DNA of 64,000 bases from assembly GCF_006874465.1 (NCBI RefSeq), contig NZ_VIRL01000001.1:62001-126000 (forward strand). The letters run 5' to 3'. Shown here piece by piece: positions 1 through 9,260 of this stretch. Source of the stretch: Microbispora bryophytorum (GTDB lineage Bacteria > Actinomycetota > Actinomycetes > Streptosporangiales > Streptosporangiaceae). The notes under the pieces were generated by a model that worked only from the letters and a program-made list of their open reading frames with translations, was not told the origin of the DNA and searched no databases. Every line of letters starts with the position of its first letter. Within the stretch, counting starts at the first letter, position 1. A program made the translations under genes and the position numbers.

Positions 1-64
1 ATACACGGCCACGGCGGCGCGCGCGAATTCGAATAGCCCTCCGGCGCGCGGTTCGGAGCACGGC

Positions 65-487
65 TCAGGGGGTCGGCAGCACCCCGGACAGATCGGCCTC
101 AGGGCGGTGCAGGACAGGCATGTCGGCCGTGATCGCGTACCGGCTGAAGTACCCCTTGCCCTTGACCGGGATCACGCTGCTCAGCGTCACCGTGGCGGCG
201 TACGGCGCGTCGGCGCACTCGGGCAGGCACCAGGTGCCGCTGAGCCTGCCCGCGCCGGTCGCCCGGGTCGGCCCCCAGGTCCGCCAGGTGACCCCGCTCA
301 TCGTGCTGAACTCCGAGAGCACGAGGTTCGCCGGACGCTGCTCGGCCCTGCCCCGCTCGGAGTTCTGGAGGTTGAGCACGTACACCGGCGTCTCGGCCGC
401 GGGGCCGGTGGGCGCCGGCCCGCAACCGCCGACGGCGGCGCAGAGCACGGTGACGCAGAACACGGTGACGGTGACAGGCAGGCGCAT
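65..487 (-). CDS. small predicted lipoprotein
   Basis: A 140-residue protein with a lipoprotein signal: a basic start (MRLP), a hydrophobic stretch, then VGGC, so lipidation at about Cys22 and attachment to the outer face of the membrane are likely. The mature part has a Cys pair in CLPEC and no domain I recognise. The ATG start at 487 is preceded by a strong Shine-Dalgarno (gaggggg). It is transcribed alone, and the next minus-strand ORF upstream is 71 nt away. Function unknown. The lipobox is seen directly; surface location is inferred. Confidence 0.75.
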   Translation of the reverse strand: MRLPVTVTVFCVTVLCAAVGGCGPAPTGPAAETPVYVLNLQNSERGRAEQRPANLVLSEFSTMSGVTWRTWGPTRATGAGRLSGTWCLPECADAPYAATVTLSSVIPVKGKGYFSRYAITADMPVLHRPEADLSGVLPTP

Positions 488-558
488 CGATTCCCCCTCG
501 GCACTCTGAGTGCCCAGGGCCCGCCGCTGTTACGCCTGTGACCAGGCGGACGACCAGG

Positions 559-768
559 CTAATTGACGGCCGTACGGGTGTCGCCGGCCCTGACGTGCAG
601 CGGGATCACCTCGCAGAGGTCGGCGAGATCGACATAACGGGCGACCTCCTCGACCGAGAGACAGTCGGCGACCACCCGACCGTTGCGCCGCACCCGCAGC
701 ACCTGGCGGTCGTGGCGGTACGCGGGGACGATCTCGTATCCGTCCGGTCCCACCCATCGACTGTCCAT
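559..768 (-). CDS. small hypothetical protein (69 aa)
   Basis: A short soluble ORF rich in Arg, Val and Asp with no signal peptide or membrane segment. The middle reads as beta-strand followed by helix (VLRVRRNGRVVADCLSVEEV), reminiscent of small actinobacterial proteins of unknown role. There is no convincing ribosome binding site before the ATG, so it may be leaderless or start elsewhere. It lies between the lipoprotein and the hemerythrin-like gene, which is on the other strand. I do not recognise a family. Confidence 0.5.
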   Translation of the reverse strand: MDSRWVGPDGYEIVPAYRHDRQVLRVRRNGRVVADCLSVEEVARYVDLADLCEVIPLHVRAGDTRTAVN

Positions 769-912
769 AGGGGAACAAGCTAACGCCTTTTCCCCATGTC
801 TATCTCCCGTCCCAGGGGAATCGCCTTAAGTAGGGTCTTAATCGACCCCAAGTGCCGGGCCGCACAGTGAGCGTGACGCACCGCCGTTCCCACGTTCACG
901 AAGGGTCCTCCG

Positions 913-1533
913 ATGTCCGACACCCCCAACCTGCTGGGCTTCCGCATCGCGCACCGGGCGATGCGCACCGACTCCCGGCGCCTCGCCGACGTCACCGCCG
1001 AGATCGCCGCGGGCCGGCAGCCGTGCGGCCCGGAGCGCGCCGCCGCCATCCGCGAGTACGCGACCAAGCTGTGCCGCGGCATCCACCACCACCACAAGGC
1101 GGAGGACGACCACCTGTGGCCGCTGCTCGTCCGCTCGGCGGGCGCCGAGCTCGACCTGAGCGAGCTGAGCGAGGACCACTCCGAGCTCGACCCGCTGCTC
1201 GATGAGATCCGGGCGGTCGCGGGCGACCCGGCCGAGCTGGCCAAGCCGCTGCGCCGGCTGGCCGACCTGCTCGACGAGCACATCCAGGAGGAGGAGCGCA
1301 CGATCTTCCCGATCATCATGCGGCACGTCTCCGGCAAGGACTGGGAGGAGATGGAGCAGCACGTCCGTAAGGGCGGCGACGTGCGCTTCGAGCTGCCCAG
1401 GATCGAGCAGCACGCGCGGCCGGAGGAGCTGGCGCAGCTGCGCAAGCTGGCCGGGCCCGTCCTCGTCGTCATGCTGGCGCTGATGCGCCGCGCCCACCTC
1501 CGCCGCGAGCGGCTCATCTTCGGCGCCGCGTGA
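913..1533 (+). CDS. hemerythrin HHE domain-containing protein
   Basis: A 206-residue all-helical cytoplasmic protein with the spaced His/Glu ligands of the hemerythrin (HHE) fold: HRAMRTD near the N terminus, the HHHHKAEDDHLWP segment, EDHSELD in the middle, and DEHIQEEERTIFP further on. These would bind a di-iron centre for sensing or handling O2, NO or peroxide. ATG 913 follows the ggtcctccg leader. Its 3' end overlaps the 3' end of the convergent SARP gene by 20 nt. The substrate cannot be told from sequence. Confidence 0.85.
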   Translation: MSDTPNLLGFRIAHRAMRTDSRRLADVTAEIAAGRQPCGPERAAAIREYATKLCRGIHHHHKAEDDHLWPLLVRSAGAELDLSELSEDHSELDPLLDEIRAVAGDPAELAKPLRRLADLLDEHIQEEERTIFPIIMRHVSGKDWEEMEQHVRKGGDVRFELPRIEQHARPEELAQLRKLAGPVLVVMLALMRRAHLRRERLIFGAA

Positions 1534-4500
1534 GCGCTGCGTTGTCGGCTTCGCGGCGGGCGGCCTCCTCCCAGTGGGGGGAGCCGACCTGCCGGGCGAC
1601 CTCGGCGGCCCGCAGGTAGTGGGCCTCGGCGTCGCCGGGCCGGCCCAGGAACGCCGCCAGGTCGCCGAGCGTGTGCGCGACCGGCCCGAGGGTGACCGAG
1701 CCCGAGTGCAGGCCGGCCAGCTCGCCGTCGGACGACAGCAGCAGGCGGTAGCACTCCTCGGCCGCCGCCCGGTGACCGAACGCGATCGCGTTGTCCGCGC
1801 GCAGGGACATGAACACGAGCCAGTAGTAGTCGCGGCGGGGGACGCGCGCGGAGGCCCACGCCACGCGGGCCTCCTCCAGGCGGCCGGCCCCGGCGAGCGC
1901 CCGCGTGTACAACTCTGCGACGTCCTGCGGCAGGCGCTCCCACAGGGCGGCGAGCTCCTCCACCGACTCGTGGACCCGCCCCGCCGCCAGTTTGACCACG
2001 AAACGGCCCACCGTCCCCACCATCGCGCCGTTGGCGTCGCCGGTGCTGGCCAGCCGCTCTCCGAGCTGCGTGTAGACGCTCTCGGCCCGCTCGAACTCGC
2101 CCCTGACCAGCAGGTGCACGGCGTCGAGGAAGGCGAGGATGCCGAGGGCCAGGCCGAGCTGGCCGCTCGTCGACAGCTCCATGGCCTTGTCGGCGTGCCG
2201 GCGGGCCGTGGTCCAGTCGTTGCGGCTGAGCGCGACCATGAGCAGCGAGAAGTGGCCGAGCGTCTGGTAGCCGAGGAGCCCGGCGGCGGCCGAGGCGGCC
2301 AGCAGATCATGCCCGAGCGTCTCCAGGTCGTCCCGCCTGTCCGGGGTCAGGCAGACCCAGTAGCGGGCGTTGAGCGCCATGCACCGCAGGTGGAGGTCGC
2401 CGAGGGCGTCCGCGATCGCCAGCGCCTCCGCACTCGCCGCCTCGATGCGCTCCGCGTCGTGTCCTTCGAGCGCGTGGCAGAGGGCGACGAGCATCCGGCA
2501 GCGCAGCTCCCCCGCCTCCGCGGGCAGCGACTCCTCGATCGCCCCGATGAGGTCGGCGTCGAACGCGCGGTCGGGCTGGATGGTCCAGATGATCGGCGCG
2601 TCGAGCGAGGACACCGCCCGCGCCACCGCGCCGCGATCGCCCGTCTGGCGGGCCACCGCGAGCGCCTTCGTCCGGTTGCGCACCGCCGTGATCACGTCGC
2701 CCGCGTGCGACTGCGCGGACACCAGGCGGCACAGGAGGTCGAGCCGGACGTCCCAGGGCGCGTCGCCGGCCCCTCCGCTCACCAGGTCGAGCGCGCCCAG
2801 CGCGCCCTCCAGCAGCGCCGCCGCCTCCTTGTGCGCGTACAACGCGGTCGCCTGCCCGGCGGCCCGAGCCGCGTACTCGGCCGCCGTGAGGGCGGTCGCG
2901 GTGGTCGCGGCGGCGAGCGCGTGGTGCCCGAGCGCCCCCACGTCACCCGGGCGGATCACCTCCAGCGCCGCCAGCACCTTGCCGTGCATCCGCGTACGGC
3001 GCAGCCGCGGGATGTCCTCGTACAGCGTCTCGCGGACGAGCACGTGGGCGAACCGGACGCGGCCGGGGCGCGGCTCCTCCAGCAGGCCGGACAGCACACC
3101 CGCCTCCAGGCCGTCGAGCACGGTCTCCTCGTCGGCCCCCGGCATGGCGATCAGCACGTCGGCGTCGGCCTCCCGGCCGACGACGGCGGCGTTGCGCAGC
3201 GTCGTCCGGGCCGGCGCGGGCAGCCGGGCGAGACGCCTGCGGATGAGGTCGCGCACGCCGGGCGGCAGCGCGTGGGCCGCCGACGGGCCGTCCACCGCGA
3301 GCAGCCGGGCCGTCTCGGTCACGAACAGCGGGTTGCCGCCGCTGCGCTCGGTGACCGTGCGCACCGTGGCCTCGTCGACCTCCGCGCCGGAACGTTCGGC
3401 GAGCAGCCGGGCCACCTCGCGTTCGCCGAGGCCGCCCAGGGTGAAGTTCTCCACCGCCTGCACGGCGAGCGCCGCCGCGGTGGCCGTGAGGTCGTCGGCG
3501 GCCTCGGCCGGCCGGTGCGTCAGCAGGACGAGGACCGGCGTCCGCGCCAGGCGGCCGGCCAGGTGGCGCAGGAGCTGGAGGGTCTCCTCGTCGGCCCGGT
3601 GCACGTCCTCCAGCACGATCAGCAGCGGTCCCGGCACGCCCTCCAGGTAGTCGCCGGCCGCCCGCGCCAGCCAGAACTGGCCCACGGGCGCGGCGTCGTC
3701 GGTCAGCAGGGGCGCCAGCCGGGCCGCGGTCCCGGGTTCGGGCGGGCAGGTCGCCGACAGCTCTCGCAGCACCTCGCTCCACGCCCACGCGGGCGGCACG
3801 CCGCCGGTCGTCTCGGGGCAGCGCCCGACCACGGTCTGCCAGCCGTCGGCCGCCAGGCGTCGCACGAGCGCGTCGGCCAGGGTGCTCTTGCCCGAGCCCG
3901 CCTCACCGCCGAGCCAGGCGATGCGGAAACCGTCCCGGGCCCGCTGCGCCGCGGCGGCCAGCCGGGACAGCTCGGCCGTACGGCCGACCATGCGCACGGG
4001 CTCCTGGACGGGCGACAGTGTGGCCGACGGTGCGGGGACCACGCGCGCAGTGGCCGCCCGGACCACGGGGGTCGCGTCGAGCGACTCGGCCTGCGCGAGG
4101 ATGTCCGCCTCCAGCGCGCGCAGGGCGGGCCCGGGATCGACGCCGAGCTGGTCGGCGAGCAGGCCGCGCGTCCTGCGCAGGACCGCCAGCGCCTCCCCCT
4201 GCCGCCCCGACCGGTAGTAGGCGAGCGCGAGCAGCCGTACGGCGTTCTCGCGCAGAGGATGGGCGGTGAGGTGACGCTCCAGCTCGGGGACGACCTCGGC
4301 GTGGCGGCCGAGTGCGAGCCCGGCCTCGGCGCGATGCTCCACCGCGACCGCCCGGAGCTCGTCCAGGTGGACCGCTTCGGGGAGGGCCCACTCCTCCTCG
4401 CCGAACTCCGCGTACGCGGGGCCGGTCCACAGCGCCAGCGCCTCGTCCACGACCTCGAGCGCCCGCGCGTGCCGCCCCTCGGTGAGCAGGCCGGCGGCCG

Positions 4501-4855
4501 ACTCGACCAGCCGGGGGAGGCGCCAGGCGTCCACGTCACCGGGCTCCAGCGCCAGCCGATAGCCAGGGGGAGCGCTGACCAGCACGCGGGCGGCGGCGCG
4601 GGGGGCGCGGCCCGGCTCCAGTGCCCGCCGCAGGTTGGAGACGTAGACCTGGAGCGCGCCCAGCGCGCGCGGCGGAGGCTGGCCCCTCCACAGGTCGTCG
4701 ACGAACCGGTCGGTCGACACCACGTGTCCCTGTGCGCAGACCAGCCGGGCCAGAACGGCGCGCTGGAGCGAGGTCCCGAGGTCCGCGGGGCGCCCGCCGA
4801 CCTCCGCCGCGATTCGTCCGAGAACCCGCACTTTCACCATGACGGGGGCAAGCAT
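1514..4855 (-). CDS. AfsR/SARP-type transcriptional regulator with BTAD, AAA ATPase and TPR-like domains
   Basis: A 1113-residue regulator. Residues 1-95 form the winged-helix DNA-binding domain (VRVLGRIAAEVGG...), about 100-255 the bacterial transcriptional activation domain, and about 290-560 an AAA/STAND ATPase with Walker A GEAGSGKST near 318 and Walker B LLIVLEDVHRADE near 410. About 500 residues of Ala/Leu-rich TPR-like helices follow. Family members activate secondary-metabolite or development genes in an ATP-dependent way. Only 5 nt separate it from the upstream NlpC/P60 gene on the same strand, so the two are probably co-transcribed. No biosynthetic cluster is adjacent. ATG 4840 (MVKVRVLG) is an equally possible start; neither has a good ribosome site. 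Confidence 0.88.
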   Translation of the reverse strand: MLAPVMVKVRVLGRIAAEVGGRPADLGTSLQRAVLARLVCAQGHVVSTDRFVDDLWRGQPPPRALGALQVYVSNLRRALEPGRAPRAAARVLVSAPPGYRLALEPGDVDAWRLPRLVESAAGLLTEGRHARALEVVDEALALWTGPAYAEFGEEEWALPEAVHLDELRAVAVEHRAEAGLALGRHAEVVPELERHLTAHPLRENAVRLLALAYYRSGRQGEALAVLRRTRGLLADQLGVDPGPALRALEADILAQAESLDATPVVRAATARVVPAPSATLSPVQEPVRMVGRTAELSRLAAAAQRARDGFRIAWLGGEAGSGKSTLADALVRRLAADGWQTVVGRCPETTGGVPPAWAWSEVLRELSATCPPEPGTAARLAPLLTDDAAPVGQFWLARAAGDYLEGVPGPLLIVLEDVHRADEETLQLLRHLAGRLARTPVLVLLTHRPAEAADDLTATAAALAVQAVENFTLGGLGEREVARLLAERSGAEVDEATVRTVTERSGGNPLFVTETARLLAVDGPSAAHALPPGVRDLIRRRLARLPAPARTTLRNAAVVGREADADVLIAMPGADEETVLDGLEAGVLSGLLEEPRPGRVRFAHVLVRETLYEDIPRLRRTRMHGKVLAALEVIRPGDVGALGHHALAAATTATALTAAEYAARAAGQATALYAHKEAAALLEGALGALDLVSGGAGDAPWDVRLDLLCRLVSAQSHAGDVITAVRNRTKALAVARQTGDRGAVARAVSSLDAPIIWTIQPDRAFDADLIGAIEESLPAEAGELRCRMLVALCHALEGHDAERIEAASAEALAIADALGDLHLRCMALNARYWVCLTPDRRDDLETLGHDLLAASAAAGLLGYQTLGHFSLLMVALSRNDWTTARRHADKAMELSTSGQLGLALGILAFLDAVHLLVRGEFERAESVYTQLGERLASTGDANGAMVGTVGRFVVKLAAGRVHESVEELAALWERLPQDVAELYTRALAGAGRLEEARVAWASARVPRRDYYWLVFMSLRADNAIAFGHRAAAEECYRLLLSSDGELAGLHSGSVTLGPVAHTLGDLAAFLGRPGDAEAHYLRAAEVARQVGSPHWEEAARREADNAALTRRRR

Positions 4856-4860
4856 AAGGA

Positions 4861-5385
4861 TCAGGCCCGGTAGTGGTAGTAACCGAGCAGGTCATGCAGA
4901 ACACTCACGTGGTCCATGCGGATCCGTGTCCCGGTGGCGAACGCGTCGATCATCTTTCCTCCGCCGACGTACACCCCGACGTGGTGGGTTCTGCCGGGCC
5001 TACCGTAGAAGACCAGGTCGCCGGGTTGCGGCACGCCGACCCGGCGCAGCCTGCCGAGGTGGTCGTCGGTGTTGCCGGGACCGAGCACGTCGCCGCCGAA
5101 CGCCAGGTCGTACACCCAGCGAGTGAACCCGGAGCAGTCGAAGCCACGCGTCCGGTTCGCCGGGCAGGGCGTGACCGAGCCGCTGTACCCCCGGCAGGTC
5201 CCATTCGACGGCCCCGGCCGCGCCGCGTGCCCCCCGCCCCAGGAGTACGGAAGGGAGCCCTGGGCGGCGTACGCGACGGCGGCGGCCCGGGACAGCTCCT
5301 CGTCGAGCGGCGCCGATCCCACCCCGGCCAGCGCGACGATCGCTCCGATCAGCAGCCGACGCTTAACCCCCATGGATCGGGACAA
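4861..5385 (-). CDS. secreted NlpC/P60 family peptidoglycan endopeptidase
   Basis: A 174-residue exported protein. A short signal-like N terminus (KRRLLIGAIVALAGVGSA) precedes the catalytic NlpC/P60 domain. The catalytic Cys lies in FDCSGF near residue 84 and the His in THHVGVYVGGG near 139. The PGDLVFYG segment is typical of the family, which cuts D-Glu/m-DAP bonds in cell-wall stem peptides. An insert rich in Gly, Pro and Cys (residues 55-80) precedes the catalytic Cys. The start could also be the Met four codons in (5373). The next gene downstream is the SARP regulator. Confidence 0.82.
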   Translation of the reverse strand: MSRSMGVKRRLLIGAIVALAGVGSAPLDEELSRAAAVAYAAQGSLPYSWGGGHAARPGPSNGTCRGYSGSVTPCPANRTRGFDCSGFTRWVYDLAFGGDVLGPGNTDDHLGRLRRVGVPQPGDLVFYGRPGRTHHVGVYVGGGKMIDAFATGTRIRMDHVSVLHDLLGYYHYRA

Positions 5386-5579
5386 TAGCCACCCGTCTTT
5401 TTATTAGCCAGAGAAGCTTTACCCCACTCGATCGACGCACCGGAGGGGGATTGTTACTCTGAGTACGGCTCAGCTCGTACGTTCATCGGCGTGTCGGTCG
5501 AAGCGCTTCGTCGGTCGCCCCGGACCCCGTCCCGCTCCCCCGGTGGTCCCCGGCGCCAAGGAGAGCGAAGGGAACCACC

Positions 5580-5915
5580 GTGGAGACGTGGACGGCACAA
5601 CCCCCTTCCCCCACCCGCTGGTGGGTGCTGGGGCTGCGCGGAGAGCTGGATCTCCACGCGGTGCGGCACCTGCGCGAGCCGCTGCTCAGCCAGATCGAGG
5701 CCCACGGCCCGTGGCTGGCGATCGACCTCAGCGAGGTGCGGTTCATCGACACCACGGGCGTGGGGCTGCTCGTGCGCCTGGTGCACAATCTGCGCGGCAG
5801 GAACGGCGACCTCGCCCTCATCGCGCCGGCCGGCCAGGTGCTGCGGATCCTCCGCTGGACGAACCTGACCAGGGTGTTCCGCGTCCTCGACACGGCCGAC
5901 GCGCTGGACGACTAG
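5580..5915 (+). CDS. STAS domain anti-sigma factor antagonist
   Basis: A 111-residue single STAS domain. The strand-helix pattern LRGELDLHAVRHL ... LAIDLSEVRFIDTTGVGLLVRL contains the conserved Asp-Thr-Thr/Ser phosphorylation site (DTTGVGLL). Such proteins bind anti-sigma kinases of the RsbW type when unphosphorylated and so free a stress sigma factor. No anti-sigma kinase gene is adjacent, so the partner must be elsewhere. GTG 5580 follows gaagggaaccacc, a good ribosome site. Confidence 0.85.
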   Translation: METWTAQPPSPTRWWVLGLRGELDLHAVRHLREPLLSQIEAHGPWLAIDLSEVRFIDTTGVGLLVRLVHNLRGRNGDLALIAPAGQVLRILRWTNLTRVFRVLDTADALDD

Positions 5916-5921
5916 CCGGCG

Positions 5922-8069
5922 CTAGTTGGGCAGGATGGTCACCGGCGTGTCGTCGCCTCCCGTCGGACCGTCGTCCCCCGTCGGGGGCGTCACGGACACC
6001 AGGCTGCGGCAACTGTCGCCACAGCCGCCGAACCTCCCGGCGTCGACCGGCGTGAAGTCGGTCGGCGGCACGCCGCGCAGCGCGCCGATCATGGTGTCCT
6101 TCCAGATCGGCCCGGGAACGCTGGCGCCGAACACCGAGCCGTAGTAGCGGCCGCCGATCGTGACGCCGTTCAGCTTGTACTTCGACGTGCCACGGGGGTC
6201 GCCGAGGCTGACCGCGCCGGCGAGGTCGGGGGTGAACCCGGCGAACCAGGCGGAGGAGGAGTCGTCGTTGGTGCCGGTCTTGCCCGCCGCGTCACGCCGG
6301 ATGCCGCCGACCGCCGCCATCGTGCCCTTGGTCAGGACGCCCGACAGCACGTGCGCCGCCGCGTCCGCCACCTCGGGGTCGAGGGCCTGGCGGCACTTGG
6401 GCCTGTAATCCGTCGTCTTGCCGGTGCTGTCGGTGATCCGGCTGATCGCCATCGGCGTGCAGTACCTGCCGCGCGCGCCGATCGCGGCGTAGGCGTTGGC
6501 GACCGTCACGGGGTCCATCTCGTTGATGCCGAGCGTGAACGTCTCGAACTCCTTGAGCGGGTCGCCGTCGGAGCGATGGATGCCCAGCGACTTGGCCGTC
6601 TTGACGACGTTGCAGAGCCCGACCCGCCGCTCGAGTTCCATGAAGAACGTGTTGACCGAGTGCCAGGTGCCGGTCTGCAGGGTCAGCCAGCCGGGCGACC
6701 CCTCGTCGTTGGTGACGGTGTGGCTCGGGTCGCCGATGGACTGGCCCGCACAGTTCTTGAACGTCGAGTAGGCCGGCGCGGTGTAGCCGGCGCCCGCACT
6801 GAACCCGTCGTTGATCTTCATGCCCTGCTTGAGCGCGGTGAGCAGGGTGAACGTCTTGAAGGTCGAGCCGGCCTGGAAGCCGATGCCGCCGCCGTGCGCG
6901 GCGTCGGCCACGAGGTTGTAGGACATCTGATTCTTGCTCTTGCGCGTGCCGTACGGACGGCTCGCGGCCATCGCCTTGATCGCACCGGTGCCGGGCTGGA
7001 CCAGCGCCTCGGCGGCCACGGGGTTGTCGGTCGGGTGGACCCACTTCCTGATCGCCTTGTCGGCGGCGGCCTGCATCGTGGGGTCGATCGTGGTCCTGAT
7101 GGTCAGGCCGCCCCGGTTGAGGAACGCCAGGCGCTGCTTGGCCGTCTTGCCGAAGTCGGGGTTCCTGAGGATCTCGTTGCGCACGTAGACGCAGAAATAC
7201 GGATACGTGCTCGACTCGCAGCCGCCGGGCAGCGGGGTCCCCTTGTAGCCCAGCCTGGCCTTCTTCGCCTCGGCCGCCTGATCCTTGGTGATCTTGTTCA
7301 GCTCCGCCATCCGGTCGAGCACGACGTTGCGCCGCTTCAGCAGCCGGTCGCGGCTGGTCTTGCCCAGGTTGGGGTCGGTGGCGTTGGGGTCCTGCACCGC
7401 GCCCGCCAGCGTCGCCGCCTGCGACAGCGTCAGCTCGCTCGCGCTGACCCCGAAGAACCGCTTGGCCGCCGCCTCGACGCCGTACGCTCCCGCGCCGAAG
7501 TAGGCGATGTTGAGGTACTTCTCCAGGATCTCGTCCTTGGAGTACTTCTCCTCCACGCCCATCGCGTAACGCAGCTCGTTGAGCTTGCGGGCATAGCTGG
7601 GCGCCAGGGCCTTGTTCTTCTCCTCCTCGGTCTGGGCGGCGTTGAGCAGCACCTGCTTCACGTACTGCTGGGTGATGGAGGAGCCGCCCTGGGCCACCCC
7701 GCCCGACTGCAGGTTCTTCGCCAGGGCGCGGACAGTGCCCTCGATGTCGATCGGACCGTGCTCGTAGAACCGATAGTCCTCGATCGAGATGATGGCCGTC
7801 TTCATGATGTCGGCGATGTGGTCGAGCGGGACGACCTCGCGATACTGCTCGTAGAACCGCGCGATCTCGTGACCCTTGACGTCCTGGACGACCGAAACCT
7901 GCGCGAGCGGGGGCTCGGCGAGGTCGCGGGGCTCAAGACCCACGTCCTCGACGGCCGACACCAGCCCCACGCCCGCGCCTCCGACCGCCGGCAGCGCGAT
8001 CCCCGCGACCAGCACGCCCGCCGCCGCTCCCATGGCGGCCAGACGAAGCACCTTCCCCGTGGCGTTCAC
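5922..8069 (-). CDS. class A penicillin-binding protein (glycosyltransferase/transpeptidase)
   Basis: A 715-residue bifunctional peptidoglycan synthase. A membrane anchor covers residues 7-40. The GT51 glycosyltransferase has EDYRFYEHGPID (97-108) and GGSSITQQYVK (128-138). The transpeptidase has the acyl-serine motif STFK (402-405), SVN (471-473) and KTG (597-599). The C terminus is a short Pro/Gly/Asp-rich tail without PASTA repeats. I chose GTG 8069 because gggagg lies 5 nt upstream; the reading frame stays open further upstream but there it only overlaps the beta-lactamase gene. That gene lies immediately upstream on the same strand, with a 10-bp palindrome between them. Confidence 0.93.
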   Translation of the reverse strand: MNATGKVLRLAAMGAAAGVLVAGIALPAVGGAGVGLVSAVEDVGLEPRDLAEPPLAQVSVVQDVKGHEIARFYEQYREVVPLDHIADIMKTAIISIEDYRFYEHGPIDIEGTVRALAKNLQSGGVAQGGSSITQQYVKQVLLNAAQTEEEKNKALAPSYARKLNELRYAMGVEEKYSKDEILEKYLNIAYFGAGAYGVEAAAKRFFGVSASELTLSQAATLAGAVQDPNATDPNLGKTSRDRLLKRRNVVLDRMAELNKITKDQAAEAKKARLGYKGTPLPGGCESSTYPYFCVYVRNEILRNPDFGKTAKQRLAFLNRGGLTIRTTIDPTMQAAADKAIRKWVHPTDNPVAAEALVQPGTGAIKAMAASRPYGTRKSKNQMSYNLVADAAHGGGIGFQAGSTFKTFTLLTALKQGMKINDGFSAGAGYTAPAYSTFKNCAGQSIGDPSHTVTNDEGSPGWLTLQTGTWHSVNTFFMELERRVGLCNVVKTAKSLGIHRSDGDPLKEFETFTLGINEMDPVTVANAYAAIGARGRYCTPMAISRITDSTGKTTDYRPKCRQALDPEVADAAAHVLSGVLTKGTMAAVGGIRRDAAGKTGTNDDSSSAWFAGFTPDLAGAVSLGDPRGTSKYKLNGVTIGGRYYGSVFGASVPGPIWKDTMIGALRGVPPTDFTPVDAGRFGGCGDSCRSLVSVTPPTGDDGPTGGDDTPVTILPN

Positions 8070-8099
8070 ACAAACCTCCCCCAAACGGCTATAGACAAG

Positions 8100-8134
8100 G
8101 TTATGGGGCTGTAAAACGCGATTGGCCCCATAAC
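8100..8134. promoter_or_regulatory. perfect 10-bp palindrome between bla and PBP genes
   Basis: The arms GTTATGGGGC and GCCCCATAAC are exactly complementary across a 15-nt spacer. The element lies 31-65 nt upstream of the PBP start codon and just after the beta-lactamase stop. There is no T-tract, so an operator or mRNA structure is more likely than a classical terminator. The binding protein is unknown. Confidence 0.5.
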
Positions 8135-8143
8135 GGTGTTCAC

Positions 8144-9085
8144 TTATGGCAGCCGGCCGAGGCCGCGCGCGAGCACGGTGGCCGTCTTGGCGATCACTTT
8201 GTCGTCGGTGGCACCGGCGGCCGCCCGGCGGTTGGTGGAGATCGCCATCACGATCGGGGCGGAGCCCTTGGCGGGCCAGACGACGGCGATGTCGTTGGCG
8301 GCGCCGTACGCGCCGCCGGTGCCGGTCTTGTCCCCGACGATCCACGTCTTCGGCAGCCCGGCGCGGATGCGCGCGTCCCCGGTCGTGTTGCCGCGCAGCC
8401 ACCCGATCAGCCGGGATCGGTCCTTCGCGCCGAGCGCGCCGCCGGTCGTGAGCGCCCTCAGGTCGCGGGCCACGGACGCGGGCGTGGTGGTGTCGCGCTT
8501 CTCCTTGGGCGACCAGTCGTTGAGCTCGGTCTCCCAGCGGTCCAGCCGGGACAGCGGGTCCTTGAGCGTGCGGAAGTATCGGGTGAGGCCCCGCGGCCCG
8601 CCGATCCGCTTCAGCAGCATGTTGCCCGCGGTGTTGTCGCTGTAGATGATCGCCGCCCGGCACAGCTCGGCGAGGGTCATGCCGTCCTTGACGTGCTTGC
8701 TCGTCTCCGGTGAGTTCGGCTTCACCTCGCCGGCCGTCCAGTGGACGACCTTCCGCGTCAGCTCCCGGTCGGTCGTCTTGGCCAGCACCGCGCCCGCGGC
8801 CACCGCCTTGAAGGTGGACAGCAGCGCGAACCGCTCGCCCGCCCGGTAGCCGACCGTCTTCCCGGTCGCCGTGTCGATCGCGTACGCGCCGATGCGGCCC
8901 TTGAACGACGTCTCCAGCGCGCGCAGCGCGGCGGCCACGTCCGTCCGGGGCACGGTGGTGGTGGCGGGCACGGCGGCGGCGGTGGCGGGCGCGGCGGTGG
9001 CGGGGGTCGCCGTGGATACGGCCCCCGCCAGGAGGAAGACGGTGATCGTGGCGGCCTTCCGCGCGACCGGCGTCGTCCGTGTCAT
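8144..9085 (-). CDS. class A beta-lactamase
   Basis: A 313-residue exported serine beta-lactamase. It has a signal sequence ending in an Ala/Pro/Thr-rich region, then all four class A motifs: STFK (90-93), SDN (149-151), ETELN with the general-base Glu at 185, and KTG (253-255). It hydrolyses beta-lactams outside the membrane. ATG 9085 is preferred because aagga lies 7 nt upstream; an in-frame GTG at 9112 has no ribosome site. The placement next to a penicillin-binding protein suggests a beta-lactam response unit, but no BlaI/BlaR pair is nearby. Confidence 0.92.
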   Translation of the reverse strand: MTRTTPVARKAATITVFLLAGAVSTATPATAAPATAAAVPATTTVPRTDVAAALRALETSFKGRIGAYAIDTATGKTVGYRAGERFALLSTFKAVAAGAVLAKTTDRELTRKVVHWTAGEVKPNSPETSKHVKDGMTLAELCRAAIIYSDNTAGNMLLKRIGGPRGLTRYFRTLKDPLSRLDRWETELNDWSPKEKRDTTTPASVARDLRALTTGGALGAKDRSRLIGWLRGNTTGDARIRAGLPKTWIVGDKTGTGGAYGAANDIAVVWPAKGSAPIVMAISTNRRAAAGATDDKVIAKTATVLARGLGRLP

Positions 9086-9163
9086 GGGCTTGTCCTTGCT
9101 CTCGTCCGTCACAGGGGCGTTAGACGCAGGAGCAAAGCAAAGTGTTCAGAACATGTCCAATAT

Positions 9164-9188
9164 TCATATGGACCCCAGATCCATATGA
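9164..9188. promoter_or_regulatory. 9-bp palindrome upstream of beta-lactamase
   Basis: Perfect inverted arms TCATATGGA and TCCATATGA are separated by 7 nt, about 80-105 nt upstream of the bla start and in an unusually AT-rich patch. Size and symmetry fit a dimeric repressor or activator site. No regulator gene is adjacent. Confidence 0.5.
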
Positions 9189-9260
9189 GTTCCCGTATCG
9201 ACCCAGCTCACAGCGGTGGAGTGGCCGCTCCCGGTGACCGTGATCACGATCGGGGATGGA

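Noticed and set aside
1-36. Open plus frame from the window edge to TAG (ending REFE)
   Set aside because: Only 11 codons are visible, which is too little to call a partial gene.
1574-4873. Long open frame opposite the SARP gene
   Set aside because: It is an antisense shadow caused by high GC; composition is Arg/Gly/Pro/Gln-rich with no domain, while the minus strand gives a clear SARP protein.
6351-8114. Open plus frame opposite the penicillin-binding protein gene
   Set aside because: Same effect: no recognisable domain, and the minus strand holds all PBP motifs.
8070-8663. Upstream extension of the PBP reading frame into the bla gene
   Set aside because: The extra 198 codons are antisense-like and a good ribosome site exists at GTG 8069.
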